Counted from the first letter of the stretch, positions 12,607 to 24,307 are shown. The stretch: DNA of 64,000 bases from Chlorophyllum brunneum (GCA_963576785.1 OY756140.1:1736001-1800000), one strand, 5' to 3'. Notes: a model not told the origin generated them from the sequence alone. A program made the numbers and translations.

Positions 12607-13540
12607 GTGTGGTGGTGACTTAAGTCTCCTAAACCTAGATTCTTACCTGGGTCTTTGGACGATCTAGGAGTCCACTGCTAGTCTTAACATTAATTCATTC
12701 ACCGGTCATCACGATGTTATACGGTTCTTCGTCTCCAATGCCCAACTTTTGCGCCCGGTTCAGAGGCCTCTCACTAGACCGGAGGTTACACAATACCTAA
12801 GTGACATTTACCTTTCTGCTTGTAACGATTGTCCCTCATTTATCTTCCATCATTCGACCTCCTCTAGACCAGGGGGAAGGACGGGGCGTTGCGTCTATAT
12901 TCTTGTCCAGAGGGGCAAAATGTAGTCGATGCAAGCTCCTGGTCTTCTGTGTTCTCCACACTCACGGCGCCAGTTAGCACACTCCCAGAGAGGTCAACCA
13001 AGCCGGCCACTCCAGTGGCTCAGGGACTATGTACAGTCTCGAATGTACCTTCTCTGAAAAGAACTCTGCCACAACCCGGTGAGCCATATTTTATGTGGTC
13101 CTAGAATTAAGGATATAGTCCTGCCGACCGGTCAGTACTGTGATTAGCTCCATCAATCATGTTTGAACTTGAACTTTGAAGCTTTGAAAGTTTCCACCAG
13201 TTCCACGCAGCACTGGAAACCTTTGGCGAGGGACCCCATACAGGTCACTGCCACTTATGACCCACATTTCCGACTGCCTGAAGCCTTGTAGACAACCCAC
13301 CCGTTATTGTCCTACTTTATTGGCACTACGATGGTACTTGAGCAACTCTACATATTGTGGTTTAAGGGCTCTCTGGTTGTGCAAAATGGGGGAAACACCC
13401 TCAATGTAATGTGCGATCAGAGTCCGGTAGACAAGGAATTGAATTGTTTCAGATATCCGATCTATCAGAGCCAGGGGAAATTTAATTAGGCGGACACACG
13501 CTCCGCAATATTTATGTGGAACACCATCAGTGTTGGGACT
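12607..13540. other. Gene-poor region of 934 bp
   Basis: Lies between the convergent ends of SPF30 and uncharacterised gene A. Several 60-75-codon frames exist on both strands (for example 12889-13104 and 13307-13489, plus strand), but none reads like a protein or joins to neighbours by splice sites. No tRNA-like B box, terminal repeats or transposase fragment was seen. Confidence 0.5.
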
Positions 13541-14327
13541 CTATTTCATAGACGAGGGAAGATCAGATATGTTGTCGGAGTTACGCAATAAGCACTCTAA
13601 TTCTGCATTCTAATTGAAGTCAGAACGGCCATTACCATCACCACACCGGGAGACTCACCGCTCTTTCGAGCTCCAGGAGTTTCAGTCTGCCAACCGACAC
13701 TTCGTGCTGAAGACTAGACACCATACTCTTTACCCTGCGTCAGTTCCGTACATGAACACAGACTGAAAAGGGCGCAACCTTCGCAGTTTTGGAGTTCAGG
13801 CCTCGAAATGGTTCCAGTTCCGCTGCAGATACCGGACAACAGCCGACACTGGCAGAAGGCAGTCAATGCGAGACGACTGGTCGCCTAATAATGTATTTCG
13901 TACTTGAAAAGCTGGGCGTGTAATCTGTCGATGTGTGCCTCTAGACTTGCCAGATATATCGTCCGCCGGTGGGGTGCTCCGAGTATCGACCTTGATATAA
14001 ACGTTCAGATTATATGATCCGAGGATACAGACCAACGGCGACCCACAATTCGTAGGGGCTAAAGATCAATTTTTCGAGAGCATGATTCCAAATTCGCCGT
14101 CTCTTTGTATCGTCCTTCTTGGCGTAGAGTCGAGTATACGGGTGCGCAATCCGCAACTTGCTGGACGAGGTTTGAGCAAAATATTTGCGACCAGTCGTAA
14201 AGGAAGCTGGGTCAGGGAAAGAGACCTCGGTGGAAGAACGAGAACTCTCGCTCGAGGACGAAGAGCAATGCTGGAGATCGTTAGGCGAGGCAGAAAGAGC
14301 TGTCCTGGGTAACATCTGGATTGACAT
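13541..14327 (-). CDS. Uncharacterised fungal protein, gene A (shared 70-residue helical module)
   Basis: Five or six exons reconstruct a ~220-residue protein. The start is at 14327 (MSIQMLPRTALSASPNDL; MLPRT four codons on is an alternative). A Ser-rich segment precedes KKDDTKRRRIWNHALEK and SPYEL. Splicing joins SILGAPHRRTIYLASLEAH, IDRLHAQLF, then VGCCPVSAAELEPFRGLNS, KTAK, SMVSSLQHEV, LKLLELERA and finally NAELECLLRNSDNISDLPS with TAG at 13541. Each join uses GT...AG and keeps phase. The C-terminal half is predicted helical or coiled-coil, following a basic stretch, a layout seen in dimerising DNA-binding proteins, but no bZIP or homeodomain signature is present. Its module aligns without gaps to the divergent gene B at 15736. 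From memory it resembles hypothetical proteins of other Agaricomycetes. Function unknown. Confidence 0.8.
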
Positions 14328-15735
14328 GGTTGGGCACACAAGCCTAAGCCTAAGCAGACAAAATGGGGACGTCGGAGTCGAAGTAAGGAGTTGTGAGCGT
14401 GTCCAGGAGTGTCGCGGGCCAGGAGCCTGGTTTATATGTGAATTCAACGGCCCTGTAAGGATTTTTCCTGACTAGATCTCAGATGATATCGTCGCAGCCA
14501 CAACGGGAAGACCATGAGTTATCCAAGTTGGACCCTTGGACGAAGAGTCATTGAAACGGACTGGTGACAGAGTATCATTGAGGACAATGTTGGCGTGTAC
14601 CAAATAGTAGAGCGAGTAACTATCCCGCTCGATCCGCGCGCTACCCACAGATTCACAATTGGATCTTGCGTGGGGCTGCTGGAGATTCCAGAGATCTGGG
14701 CAGCTGCCATGACTGATCCGGCTATTGAAGGAGCCTCATAGTAAAATAGCCTTTCTGCCGCGACGTGGCTTTCAGTTCCCGTCGCCGTACATAGTCAAAC
14801 GAGTTCTGACTCTGGGACCTGGCGTCCTCCAATTAGCAGTGACCCTGAAACTATATTCAGAAACGCGCCCACCTAGTCAGATCCTCTGCATTCACCGCCA
14901 TTTCGCCCCTTCATTAAACAAAGTCCGGTAGGTGACATTCAATATTCAGGCTTATCCAAACACAGATCCCAACAGTGGGGCGACGAGCACGCCACGGCTT
15001 ACCGAGCCGTTTCTTCCCCGGTTGATCCATTCGAGCAATGCATTTCCTCTCTCGCGAGTCCTGGAACCATTCCTTCTCGAGTACGGACTTCTTGCGCTGA
15101 AACCGTGGGATACATCAAGAACCTGGGTGACAATGCCTTCCGCCCTCTGTAGTAACAATCTTAATCACAGCGGGCTATTGACTGGATTCCTCAGAGAGGG
15201 ACGAAATACTGAGCCTTGTTAATTATGACGAGGACAGACTGTTGCCGACTTGAAGCACACGCCTGCTTGATGCATCTTACATTCATTCATTCTCCAGGAT
15301 ACCGTGCCAACGTAGACTCGTCTCTCTGACGTTTAACAACTTCTAAAATTATCAATGCAGCCAGCTTATTGGTCCCTTCAAGGAATCAGATTTCCCCCTC
15401 TTACGGACCGGCCCCTGAATTTACCTTTCAAGATCCTGGCGAATCTGGGTCTTGACCTCACCCTGCATTCACGATCTAGCCTTGTCGTTGATATGTAGCC
15501 GCACGATGCTCGTCTCGGTAACCCCAACCCACTATATCGTGACTGACTATTTGATAGTGTTCCCGATTACGTGTGGAACAGAAGTATTCAGCTTTGGACA
15601 TGACGACGGGCTTCTCCCACTACTGCACACCGTCCGAATGCTTAAAGCCGGAACACCGTCTCGGACTCTCGTAGGATTCTTCCCCTGGGCTGCTTCGTGT
15701 TTTTCATCCTCGACCCGTCATCTCGCTCGGACAGT
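14328..15735. other. 1.4-kb shared upstream region of divergent genes A and B
   Basis: No protein-coding structure is supported. The frames present (14932-15222 plus, 14952-15158 minus, 15452-15793 plus) overlap one another and lack splice-compatible extensions. The region is far longer than the other divergent promoters in this window (90-310 bp), so it probably carries substantial regulatory sequence for both flanking genes, or an unrecognised non-coding transcript. I found no obvious tandem repeats or TATA box near either start. Confidence 0.5.
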
Positions 15736-16772
15736 ATGTTACACTATGACTATGGACAGCCCAATTACTACACGGCCGACGTTGATGGTGTAAGTGACTT
15801 TCAAGCGACAATCGGAAAAAATTTAACGATCTGTTGTTAGGCATCTGTCGGGAACCATACAGTGAAGGCTAGCGAGACTGACTATCCTTTAGAAACTGGT
15901 CAGTACGAGCATGAATATCTCGTGTTTCGTCGGGAGGAGATTTGTGATTCTCCATATCCACTTGCTCCCGAACCGCAGCCCAGTGGAGAGTCATGCACCA
16001 ACACAGCATATTGGGCAAGCTCAGATTTCGAGCGCGGAACAGAGCTCTTGCACCTCCATGCTCCAGTACCTCTTCCAGGATGTGCGCCGTTTCTTCGGAC
16101 CCAATCCTACCAGTCAGACGAAACCAAGATGATCGAGTCCGTTGGGTGCCCTCCAACCCACTTCGTGGCACCTCCGTATCAGTCTAACATCCAGCCACAT
16201 GTATGTCTGTCAGTACCTCAAGGTGACTACGACCACGTTCTGCGGGCCCCATCTGCTGTTCCTCCCCAGCCAACCTTCCCCACTCCCAGTGAGCTGCTTG
16301 TTGAGCTATCCAGCCAGGAAAGTCAGCATCCATCTCGCACAGCTCGCGGGCATGTATACATTCCAGAAAGATCCTCCCGATCTATATATCCAAGTGGTTC
16401 CACTGCGGAAATGACCCCTGTCCTGGACCCTGCCTTCCTTCCTCCTTCTCCTGTGAATGACACCGTCACAGAATCCATCACCTCGCATGAAAAGAAGCGG
16501 CATTATCTCGAGTGTCTTGAACATTACGTGGCTTTCCTTCACGAGCACTTCCGGTGCAATGGTTTGGAACCTGCACCCCTCGAGCGTATCTCAAATTATC
16601 GCTGTCTCAATAGCAGATCTATCCGGGTTAGTGTGACTCGGTGGCGTACCTACATAAATCTTTGCTGATCTGGATGCTCTTACGCTATCAGTCACTCCTC
16701 ATTCATATGGAGAAATTAACTAAACAAATGAAGGAGCAAATTTTCAAAGAGGAACAAAAGGCGAGGATTTAG
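15736..16772 (+). CDS. Uncharacterised fungal protein, gene B (shared 70-residue helical module)
   Basis: Exon 1 starts at 15736 (MLHYDYGQPNYYTADVDG); an intron with donor GTAAGT at about 15790 joins ASVGNHTVKASETDYPL. The middle ~200 residues are Pro/Ser/Tyr-rich and disordered. The conserved part is C-terminal: EKKRHYLECLEHYVAFLHE, then HFRCNGLEPAPLERISNY, RCLNSRSIR, and after a final intron SLLIHMEKLTKQMKEQIFK with TAG at 16772. This segment aligns ungapped to gene A (YL..LE, LH, G..P, LNS, then a Leu/Glu/Lys helix), so the two are distant paralogues with unrelated N-termini. The Pro/Tyr-rich N-terminus would suit an activation or interaction region, but this is inference. Not a family I can name. 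Confidence 0.78.
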
Positions 16773-17024
16773 ACTCACCACATAGGTGTCCTTAATTGCT
16801 TGTCTGACATACTCCTTAGTTTCTTCGGCTTCGCGATACCCTTCATCGGCAGGAGGCTGATATTCAAGTTGCACAAGGTGTACAGCATGGACGCTAGTCT
16901 CCAGCGCTCATCTATGAGATCAGTCAGACTACAATTTTCGCGGGTGTGATGCAATTCTCTAGCTCAGTCGGTATATTGCCTTTAATTCGTTTAAACGGCC
17001 GTGTGTGGGCCTTTTCTCTGTCAT
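16721..17024 (-). CDS. Candidate small gene antisense to the end of gene B
   Basis: The minus-strand block 16906-16779 reads LETSVHAVHLVQLEYQPPA, DEGYREAEETKEYVRQAIK and DTYV before a strong donor (GTGAGT). Composition is very protein-like. Upstream, an ATG at 17024 opens MTEKRPTHG; a 90-nt intron (donor GTTTAA, weak) would join the two in phase. Downstream, a 58-nt intron ending TTTAG would give a last exon LISPYE-stop that overlaps the 3' exon of gene B. The predicted product is only ~60 residues and I do not recognise it. It would be divergent from MED5, with about 210 bp and an E-box between the starts. The central exon is fairly convincing; both ends are speculative. Confidence 0.33.
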
Positions 17025-17126
17025 TATGTAGACATTATGGGAATAAGCATCATAAGAATCTTGTTCGCCGCCCTTGTGTGGTGTCGCGATTACTTTGTGT
17101 ACTAGCTGAGGGACATGTGAGGAATG

Positions 17127-17133
17127 TCACGTG
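17127..17133. promoter_or_regulatory. TCACGTG E-box upstream of MED5
   Basis: TCACGTG about 100 bp upstream of the MED5 start codon (17234), also about 100 bp upstream of the candidate small minus-strand gene starting at 17024. Same heptamer as near the golgin, NUFIP1 and RhoGEF gene starts. Function inferred from the motif. Confidence 0.35.
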
Positions 17134-17233
17134 GTTCGACCGTTCTTGCAGAGAGTAGACTCTAGTCTCATTTTCACCTTCGGAAAGGAGCTCGCCTTTG
17201 TCTAACTGATGCAGGCGCAGTGAACAGGCCGAT

Positions 17234-20200
17234 ATGAACCTCGATGAGCTCACAAGAAATTGCTTTCAGAGTGGGTTTTCCGCTCCCAAAGTATGTCAGG
17301 TTGTCTGCCTGATCATCGAATAATTGCTGAGCGGGTTGAAGTGGTTGGCCTTGTGCCGTAAATTCATTGAGAAAAACCCAGTCCCACACTCGCATGAAAC
17401 TATAGAAAAAAATCTGAGCAGTCCGTCTTTTCTATTCGCCTTGTAATCGACTGACATCTGTTTGTTAGACTCCATCCTGGCACTCTTTTCTTCATATCCA
17501 GGAGACTCCGAGCTTCAAGAATACTTGAAATATGCGATACAGAGTGAGATATTATCTCTGGCAACCTACGTTGCCACATTTATGCAAGCCGCTCGATCTC
17601 CTGATCTGCACACGGTGGCAACTTTGGACCTTCTCTGTCGCGTCGCACTTGAAGCACACTATGCATCAGGAATGGCACCAATTGGGTCGATAGTTTCTTA
17701 TACGGAGACTCCTGTGACGATACTAAACAAGATACAGGATGCACTGGCACTTCTTCGAACCGCATATACTTTACCAATTTCCCACTTCCACGAAGTGACC
17801 TCTTCCGCGTCCCAGCTCTTGGTCCTTCTCCTCTCTTGTGTATCCGATCTTTCACAAATATCCAACGCCCAGATTGCTATGCATTATACCGATGCAAATG
17901 ATCTGCTTATGACGCACTATCGTCTGGCACCGGATGTCCGGCAAATGCTGGAAAGTTTCGTCATTGCTCTGAGTATTTCAATGGGGGACGATGTCAAGGC
18001 CGCTCGTGAGGCCCAGATGATACAGTCGATGCAGCTTAGCTTGGGGAAGACTGATGTCCAGAGTGCGGATGCGGATGTTATCACCTTCGGCCTTATACTT
18101 CATCAATGGGTGTGTTTGCTCTCTTTTAAGCTAGTTGGATGCTGGCTCATGCCTCTTAGATCGATCGACGTGGCCACGACTACGGAGTTGGTTGCACAAA
18201 TGACGTAGTGGCCACCCTAATTGCAATACTTCGATGGACAGCTTGGACGCCGAATGTGTTTTATACACAGCTGTTAACGACAACATTCATGTGTCTAGCG
18301 CAGAGTGCTAGCATGAGCATTGTGTGGAAAGCTTTCATCGTGGGGCGTGTGGGTAGTGACGTGTCCAACAGCTAAGAACCCTTACTGACGAGATGCCGTA
18401 GCTTCCGACTTTACTGACGTCTTTTGAAAGTGCTACCAAGGGTGACAATACTTCGCAGGGGGATTGGGTAGGCAGTAAATAACGAGCTACGTAGGTTACA
18501 ACTGATTTGCAACAGAGAAGTGCAATACTGGCCGCTCTGGAGTATATGTACAGGCGACCAGATCTCATCGTCGAGTGCGAACACGTCCTATCTCGTGCGT
18601 TAGGTAAATCCGAGGATGACTTGTAGGTGACAATGACAAATCTGTATGCTCACATTGGATTGACAATATTTGCAGAGGTCGCTCTTTCAACCGGGATCTA
18701 CTCTATTCTTTGGTCCGCCATGAGCTTGTTGACTCGAACTTTGCTGCTCAACTTGATCCTGCGTTCACGGTGGAGAGTGGGTCGCGACTTTTCACTGAAG
18801 CACAGGAGGCCGGTGTCGATTTTGGGGTATGCAGCTAATGCTTGAGAGCCATCGCTGGCATTGACGTAATCATCGTCAGCTATACCTCGAAAGCAAAATA
18901 GGATCGGACATCGAGGTCACTGACGCTTGCTCTTGGATTATTCGTATCTGGCGTGACAGTAGTAGCCACCATACCTTTGCTCACGTCGTGCTGAAAGTAT
19001 GTGAGGATCACCAGCGTTTATCCGGTGTGATGACACTGACAACTACCCAAGCGATACACACAATTTACGACATCCCTCGATGCTGATGATCTCAGCCACC
19101 TTTGCCAGATTCTCTACACCAGCGACTGTGCATTGGAAATTCTTTCTCTTCATGTGAAGCTAACCGAAGTTGTCTTCCGTGCTTTGCGATTTCTGGAAGA
19201 GTACGACTGCGAGACCGTTGGTAAGGGGCCATATATATAAAGGGATAATACTAACGAGACTACAGGGGACCCGCAGACGGCTGTCAGCCATCTCGGAGAT
19301 GTCGTGCTCCTCGTACAATTTATTGTTGTACGATACCGGGTGAGACCATTGGCATTGTCCCTATTCAATTCTATAAGCTGACAAAGAGGTGGAGTTGAGT
19401 CCCAATAGTATTTCTATGATGGATCAGACGCTGTCCGCTGCATACCTCTTCTCATCCGCTCACGTCCAGGATCCTGGGACACTGTCAACGGAAGAGACCA
19501 TCGCTTTTACCGCCTGGTTCAAGGCTCTATTCGACAGCAGCAGTGAGGGCATTGAGGATACGATCCTGAGGTAGGCTTATCGCATGAATTCCCCACCCAA
19601 ACAATCACCTCGGCTATTATTCACAAGGTCTACACCGCCTAAACTCCTGTTGCGGTTGTCTACAAGTTTGATTGCCCAGGCCCTCAGGTTCAAGCTTGAG
19701 AGTGACGTGTTAAACAATGGAATGTCATACTTCACCAGTCCACTCCTTAATTGGACTCTGTTCAATGTCGTCAGGGGAGTAATCAAAGAATTTGAATCAA
19801 CAAAGTGCGTCCCCAGGTTGTGTAGGCTCCCCAGTGATTTCAGAGCAGCTTTATCAGACCCATGAACACTGCATTCCTTGACACTTTACAGACATTTATT
19901 CTGTCACCCTCGTGCCCCCGTCCGGTTGTACTATTGTGCAAAGATCAGCTCTATGGTCTTCTGAGCCTGAAGAGGCTCAAGAGCATCGCTACCTTCGACG
20001 TAGCTACTGTCCGAAACAAGTTGAATGAAGTGACAGGCAGGAGTTACTCTGGTGAGTAAAATTGGTATACCCAAAACGACCCTGGGATACTCACCAGCAT
20101 TCACCGTCTAGAGACTAACAAGGTAGCTGCCGTTAATCTGAAAACTTGGGAAGAACAACCCAAGCAGGACATACACAATGCCATCACCACTGCATCTGCC

Positions 20201-20719
20201 CAGAAAGCACCCAGCCTCAATGTCGAAAAATGTCTTCGCCTCTCATCACCAACAAGATTCCTTCACTATCTCTGGTCTGAGGTCCTCATTACCGGCAGTA
20301 TGAGGGAGACCGAAACAGTCAAGCGTCTTGCCACCTTCGTCTTAGCGATGCCCCGTTCGTCCGAAATCCCACCGCTGTTGCCCATCTTTTTACACGTCAT
20401 ACTACCTTCCCTTATCAGCACCATCGACTCGCAACAACCCGCAGAGCAGAATGTCACTGTTGACATCCTGGTCACCATCATTTCGTCTGCACTCACTGCG
20501 GCCGCGCACCTTGATTGGGCAGTTAGGACAATCAATGGCGAACACAAGCCCGTGCTAGGACAACACAGCCCAGCTTTGGTGAGACAGTTAGCTGCCGGAT
20601 TACGTGCACAGAGGCAACAAAATGCCGGGAGATTGGTTGCTCAGAAGTTGGCGGCGTCTCAGAGCTTCGTGTCAAATTTCCCCTTCTTTGTGACAGAATT
20701 AAATGCGCAAGCGAAGTAA
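17234..20719 (+). CDS. MED5: Mediator complex subunit 5
   Basis: Tail subunit of the fungal Mediator coactivator linking activators to RNA polymerase II. The N-terminus MNLDELTRNCFQSGFSAPK is followed after an intron by WLALCRKFIEKNPVPHS and then SILALFSSYPGDSELQEYL, the usual Med5 opening. The protein is all-helical and Leu-rich through about 15 exons, for example HFHEVTSSASQLLVLLLS, LAPDVRQMLESFVIALS, YTSKAK-like and YLFSSAHVQDPG segments, and LSSPTRFLHYLWSEVLITGS. The 3' end gives NVTVDILVTIISSALTAAA, VRQLAAGLRAQRQQNAGR and a terminal FVTELNAQAK, stop at 20719. The small-exon architecture leaves individual joins uncertain (one donor near 17428 is GTCCGT), but the long helical reading and conserved N-terminus support the call. 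Med5 is poorly conserved outside fungi, so confidence rests on these two ends. Confidence 0.78.
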
Positions 20720-20769
20720 TCTATGTGGTGGTCTATGCTCTATCATACAAGGGTGTATTTGTAGCGGAC

Positions 20770-22590
20770 TTATACCTCAATGGAAGGTGGGGCTATGAAA
20801 GAATAAGCAGAATTGGCGACGGGAGAAATGGGAACTCACGGCAACAAGCATTTTGCGACGGATCGCATGCCTGGTCTGAAGGACACAGGATCAGACACAA
20901 TGTTTCGTCACCGAGCTGAGAGCAAAGCGGATCAGGATTGTTATGTGCAAGTAAGTGGAACCAACAAACCTTTGAATCAACAGGGTCACTGGGCTGGACG
21001 TACTCTGGCTGAATTGTGGTAGAGTGGATTCCGAGGTGGTGTAGAGCTCTTCGTATGTTAGTAGCTATGCGCATAAAATCGTATCTTCTCTCAGTTAGAA
21101 CATGGACAGAGGCAACGATTTTGGTTTCTGACAACTGCCAGACGTGTAGCTCGTGCAGTGACAGGACACCTGGGACTGCCAAAATAGATGACTTGACTTC
21201 GTCAAGGGAAACTGTTGATGGAACACCCTGTAAAAGAATGAAAGAAGCGCTCCGCACTGTGTTTGTCCGTAAGTTTGATAAAGAGTTTCGAGTTTCAAAC
21301 TAACCGAGAGGAAGGGCACTCGAAAAAATGATCAGAGTAATGACTAGACTGATGATTGGATCGAAGTAATATTTGAAGCTCCATGACGTTTTCCAGATAA
21401 CAAGGCCAGTGGCAATGACGCCAACATTACCAAGGGCGTCGCCCATCACATGAAGAACAAGTGCGTGCATGTTCATTGAGCCGGTATGTGAGTGTCCATG
21501 GGAATACCCAGTGGGTGAGCTTGCCGCATCCTGAAGTAAAGGTGTGCCTTCACTGGATGGTGAAGATAGAATCTCACGGCTGATGGGATCTGCTATTGAC
21601 CTCGAGCGCGGACGCGTTGTGTGTCTGGGGCCTTGAAAGCTATCGGAAGTGTGTCGGATATGAGAGAAGCTCTGGCGGTGTATTGTAGGTGAAGGAGAGC
21701 GCGCTTGTGCGAGTTCTTGGGCTGTTAGGACCAGAGAGGCACGAGTTGCAGCGGGATGCCCATAGAGTGAGGAATAAGAATAAGCCTCTTCGGGCAAGGA
21801 AGTAGGAGACCGCGAGCGTCTGTGTGGTATAAATCGTTTTTGAGTTGGCGTGGCATCCCCTGTAGCAGGAGTCCGGGCGGAAATTGGGGTAAGACTCGGT
21901 GGTTTGGACGGTGAATGGTCATGGGAGTGACCGTGCTCTAATGTAGGAGTCTTGAGCGGTTTCACGACGGCAAGGTGTGTGAACGCGCACCATGGAATAG
22001 AAACAGTCCCACAATATTAGAAGCCAGGCCGAGTGAGCCAACGATGACGACAAGGCGGGGATTGGAGATTTCTGCTGACGAGCTCAATGGGAAGATTATT
22101 AAGAGCAGCGGAAAAGTATACCTAGAGTATCAAAGAATCGTTGGAATGCTTCCAAAAAGATGGAGAAGCAGAGGGCTAGAAGGAAGACACCGTTGACGAG
22201 GGCTGCGAGGATCTCGGCCCGATGCCAGCCATAGGAGTATCTCGCATCTGTCTGGGTCGAGGCGGAAAGCTAATGAGAGAAGTTAGACCGGGTAGGGAAG
22301 ATGCGAGAAAGGGAATACGATAACCTTGATGGCGTACAGAGCCACTATGAGGCTCATTACATCGCTATGGAGATGTGGTTTTATGTTTTGCGGTGGGCAC
22401 AGGTGACGTACTTGAGCATATGGAAACTGTCCGCAACGAGAGCCAGAGATCCAACGGCATAGCCTACGCAGTGTGGGTATGATGCTAAGCAAGTATGGGG
22501 GAGACACGAACCGACGATGAGTTCAACGAAAAAGAAAACGACGTCGATGATCAGGAGGAGAGTGATTCTGGCAGGACGGGACATGGGCAT
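20770..22590 (-). CDS. Cation diffusion facilitator, zinc/cobalt transporter (Zrc1/Cot1 type)
   Basis: Vacuolar H+/Zn2+ antiporter family. Start at 22590: MPMSRPARITLLLIIDVVFF (TM1), FVELIVGYAVGSLALVADSF (TM2 with the HxxxD-type site A, HML-ND, completed across an intron), VMSLIVALYAIKLSAS, ARYSYGWHRAEILAALVNG, SIFLEAFQRFFDTLE, GSLGLASNIVGLFLFH. A His-rich cytosolic loop follows (HEHGHSHDHSPSK and GYSHGHSHTG), then site residues in HALVLHVMGDALGNVGV and a final TM pair. The C-terminal domain reads GVPSTVSLDEVKSSILAVPG and VLSLHELHVWQLSETKIVA. The tail is Cys-rich (CLILCPSDQACDPSQNACC) and ends PPPSIEV at 20770, a feature of fungal vacuolar zinc transporters. Convergent with MED5, 50 bp apart. 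Substrate is inferred from family. Confidence 0.88.
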
Positions 22591-22816
22591 GGTGGTAGGG
22601 ATGTCCTCGGCGAAGCGAGCAGAGCTGGCTAGTCTCCATCAGCTTTGTCAGCAAATATCCCTGCCGCTGTTCCATGAATAGAATGAATCGGACCGTTTGC
22701 ACTCCCGAGGGGCGAGGGCGGGGGCCGAAAAGCCGGATCAGATATTTGGTCCTGGTTGGCAACGGCTTTGACTCCGTCTCTCTGATCGGTGATTTCTGCA
22801 CTTTCTCTTATCCAAA

Positions 22817-24219
22817 ATGGCCGCCCCCCCATCCATGGCCGCTGCTCTTGCGGCATCGCTTCCTGCACCTTCCGCGGCTCCCGTCGCACCTCAACCAAAA
22901 TATGAAGTCATCCCACCGTCCATGGCCAAAGTAGTTGACATCGAGGCCGAAATTTCGCTCACATCCGTCCAGCTTGATGGGATGGTGAGCTGTCCCTCCC
23001 CTTGGAGCAATCGTCTCGATTTCCATGCTCAGCGCCATGCATAGGTCGTCACCAAAATCATTAAACACGCACGCGAAGCACCCTCCTCGACTGCCCATGG
23101 GCTGTTACTGGGTCTAGATTTGGATGGTACCTTCGAGGTTTCTAATTCATTCCCATTGCCATACCACGCAAATGACGACGATGGGAAGTCTGCCAAGGCT
23201 ATCGGTATGCGTTATGCTGCACGAATGAAGACACTGATTAACAAGCTTGTTGTGTCCAGCTCGCCACCAGGCATCGATGCTACGGTCACTGAAGGAGGTG
23301 CAAGCTGATGACAGCGTAGTTGGCTTTTATCAAGCAACCACTCTCGGTGCGTTTTTCAATCAAACCCTCGTGGACACCCAGGCTATCCATCAAGACAAAC
23401 TTCGCCACGGTGGTATCGTTATTGTACACGGTGAGTCAGCGTCCCGGTGGGGATAGAGAAGAGGACTGAGGGTGCTAATGTCCGCTCGCTCTCTGCTAGA
23501 TATATCCCAAACCGCACGGGGAAACGCCTCATTCCGTGCCTACCGGCTGACCACCACGTTCATGGATGCATACAAGAAATCTAATTTTAATACGGCAAGG
23601 TAGATCGGATGGCCGGCGCGTTTACGCAGGGGCTTTCTTTCTCTAGCTCAGGGACCATGTGCTGACGAGGGGTCATTGCAGCTTGATGAACCATCGACTG
23701 ACTTTCTCTTCGATTCTGGAGGAAGTTCCTTTCAAAATCCGCACGAATCCTCTTCTCAGCTCATTCCTCGGTGCTCTGACGAAGTCAATGCCATCACCAC
23801 TGGGTGATGCGAGGCCCGATGAGGCATACGAGACAGCAATTACGCCCTCGTATGCAGCACTTGACCTGGGGACTGCCGGTGTGACGCGGAACCTGGAGCG
23901 GATCGTAGAGGCAGTAGATGCGTACCGGACAGAGGAGGGCAATGTGTCGTACCTGATACGGCAGATCGCCCGAGAACGGGCAAAGGCTGACAACTACGTC
24001 GCGAAGCGGAAGGAGGAGAATCAAGCACGGATTGGCCAAGGGCTCGCCCCTCTTCCAGAGGAGGATGTCTCGCGGCTGTTCAAAATTCCGGCAGAGCCCA
24101 GCCGGCTGGAGAGTGTGCTGCTGCTGGGCCAGATAGATGCGTATGCAAAGAGCCTGGGGGACACGGCGAGCACGAGCCTGGTAAAAATGTACGCGGCCAA
24201 GGCGAGTGCCGGCATGTGA
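22817..24219 (+). CDS. EIF3H: Translation initiation factor eIF3 subunit H
   Basis: MPN-domain subunit of eIF3. An Ala/Pro-rich N-terminus (MAAPPSMAAALAASLPAPSA) precedes IEAEISLTSVQLDGMVVTKI, the start of the MPN domain, then AHGLLLGLDLDGTFEVSNSF, EVQADDSVVGFYQATTLGAF and KLRHGGIVIVHDISQTARG. The catalytic JAMM metal ligands of active MPN+ enzymes are not present (GFYQAT where active enzymes have WYHSHP), as expected for eIF3h. The C-terminal helical half includes NLERIVEAVDAYRTEEGN, RERAKADNYVAKRKEENQ and SLVKMYAAKASAGM, stop at 24219. Introns lie near 22985-23043, 23204-23260, 23432-23500 and 23600-23680. Divergent from the zinc transporter, 227 bp between starts. Confidence 0.93.
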
Positions 24220-24300
24220 TGTAGATAAATTTGTATTTTTTGGTTGCGAGGACAAACAGGCGCCAACAGAGTCTGTGTTCTTTCCCCCCATCTCGCTCGT

Positions 24301-24307
24301 TATAAAC
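24301..24307 (+). promoter_or_regulatory. TATA box of the secreted double-psi beta-barrel gene
   Basis: TATAAAC lies 35 bp upstream of the start codon at 24342, with CT-rich sequence between. The spacing implies a short 5' leader, and an inducible TATA promoter suits a secreted-protein gene. Confidence 0.45.

Noticed and set aside
12607..13540. Transposon remnant or tRNA gene in the gene-poor region
   Set aside because: No terminal inverted repeats, reverse-transcriptase or transposase fragments, or tRNA A/B boxes could be found by eye.
13541..16772. Mating-type HD1/HD2 locus
   Set aside because: The divergent pair with a shared module is reminiscent of it, but no homeodomain (WFxNRR helix) is visible in either protein and neighbouring genes are not those of a mating-type A locus.
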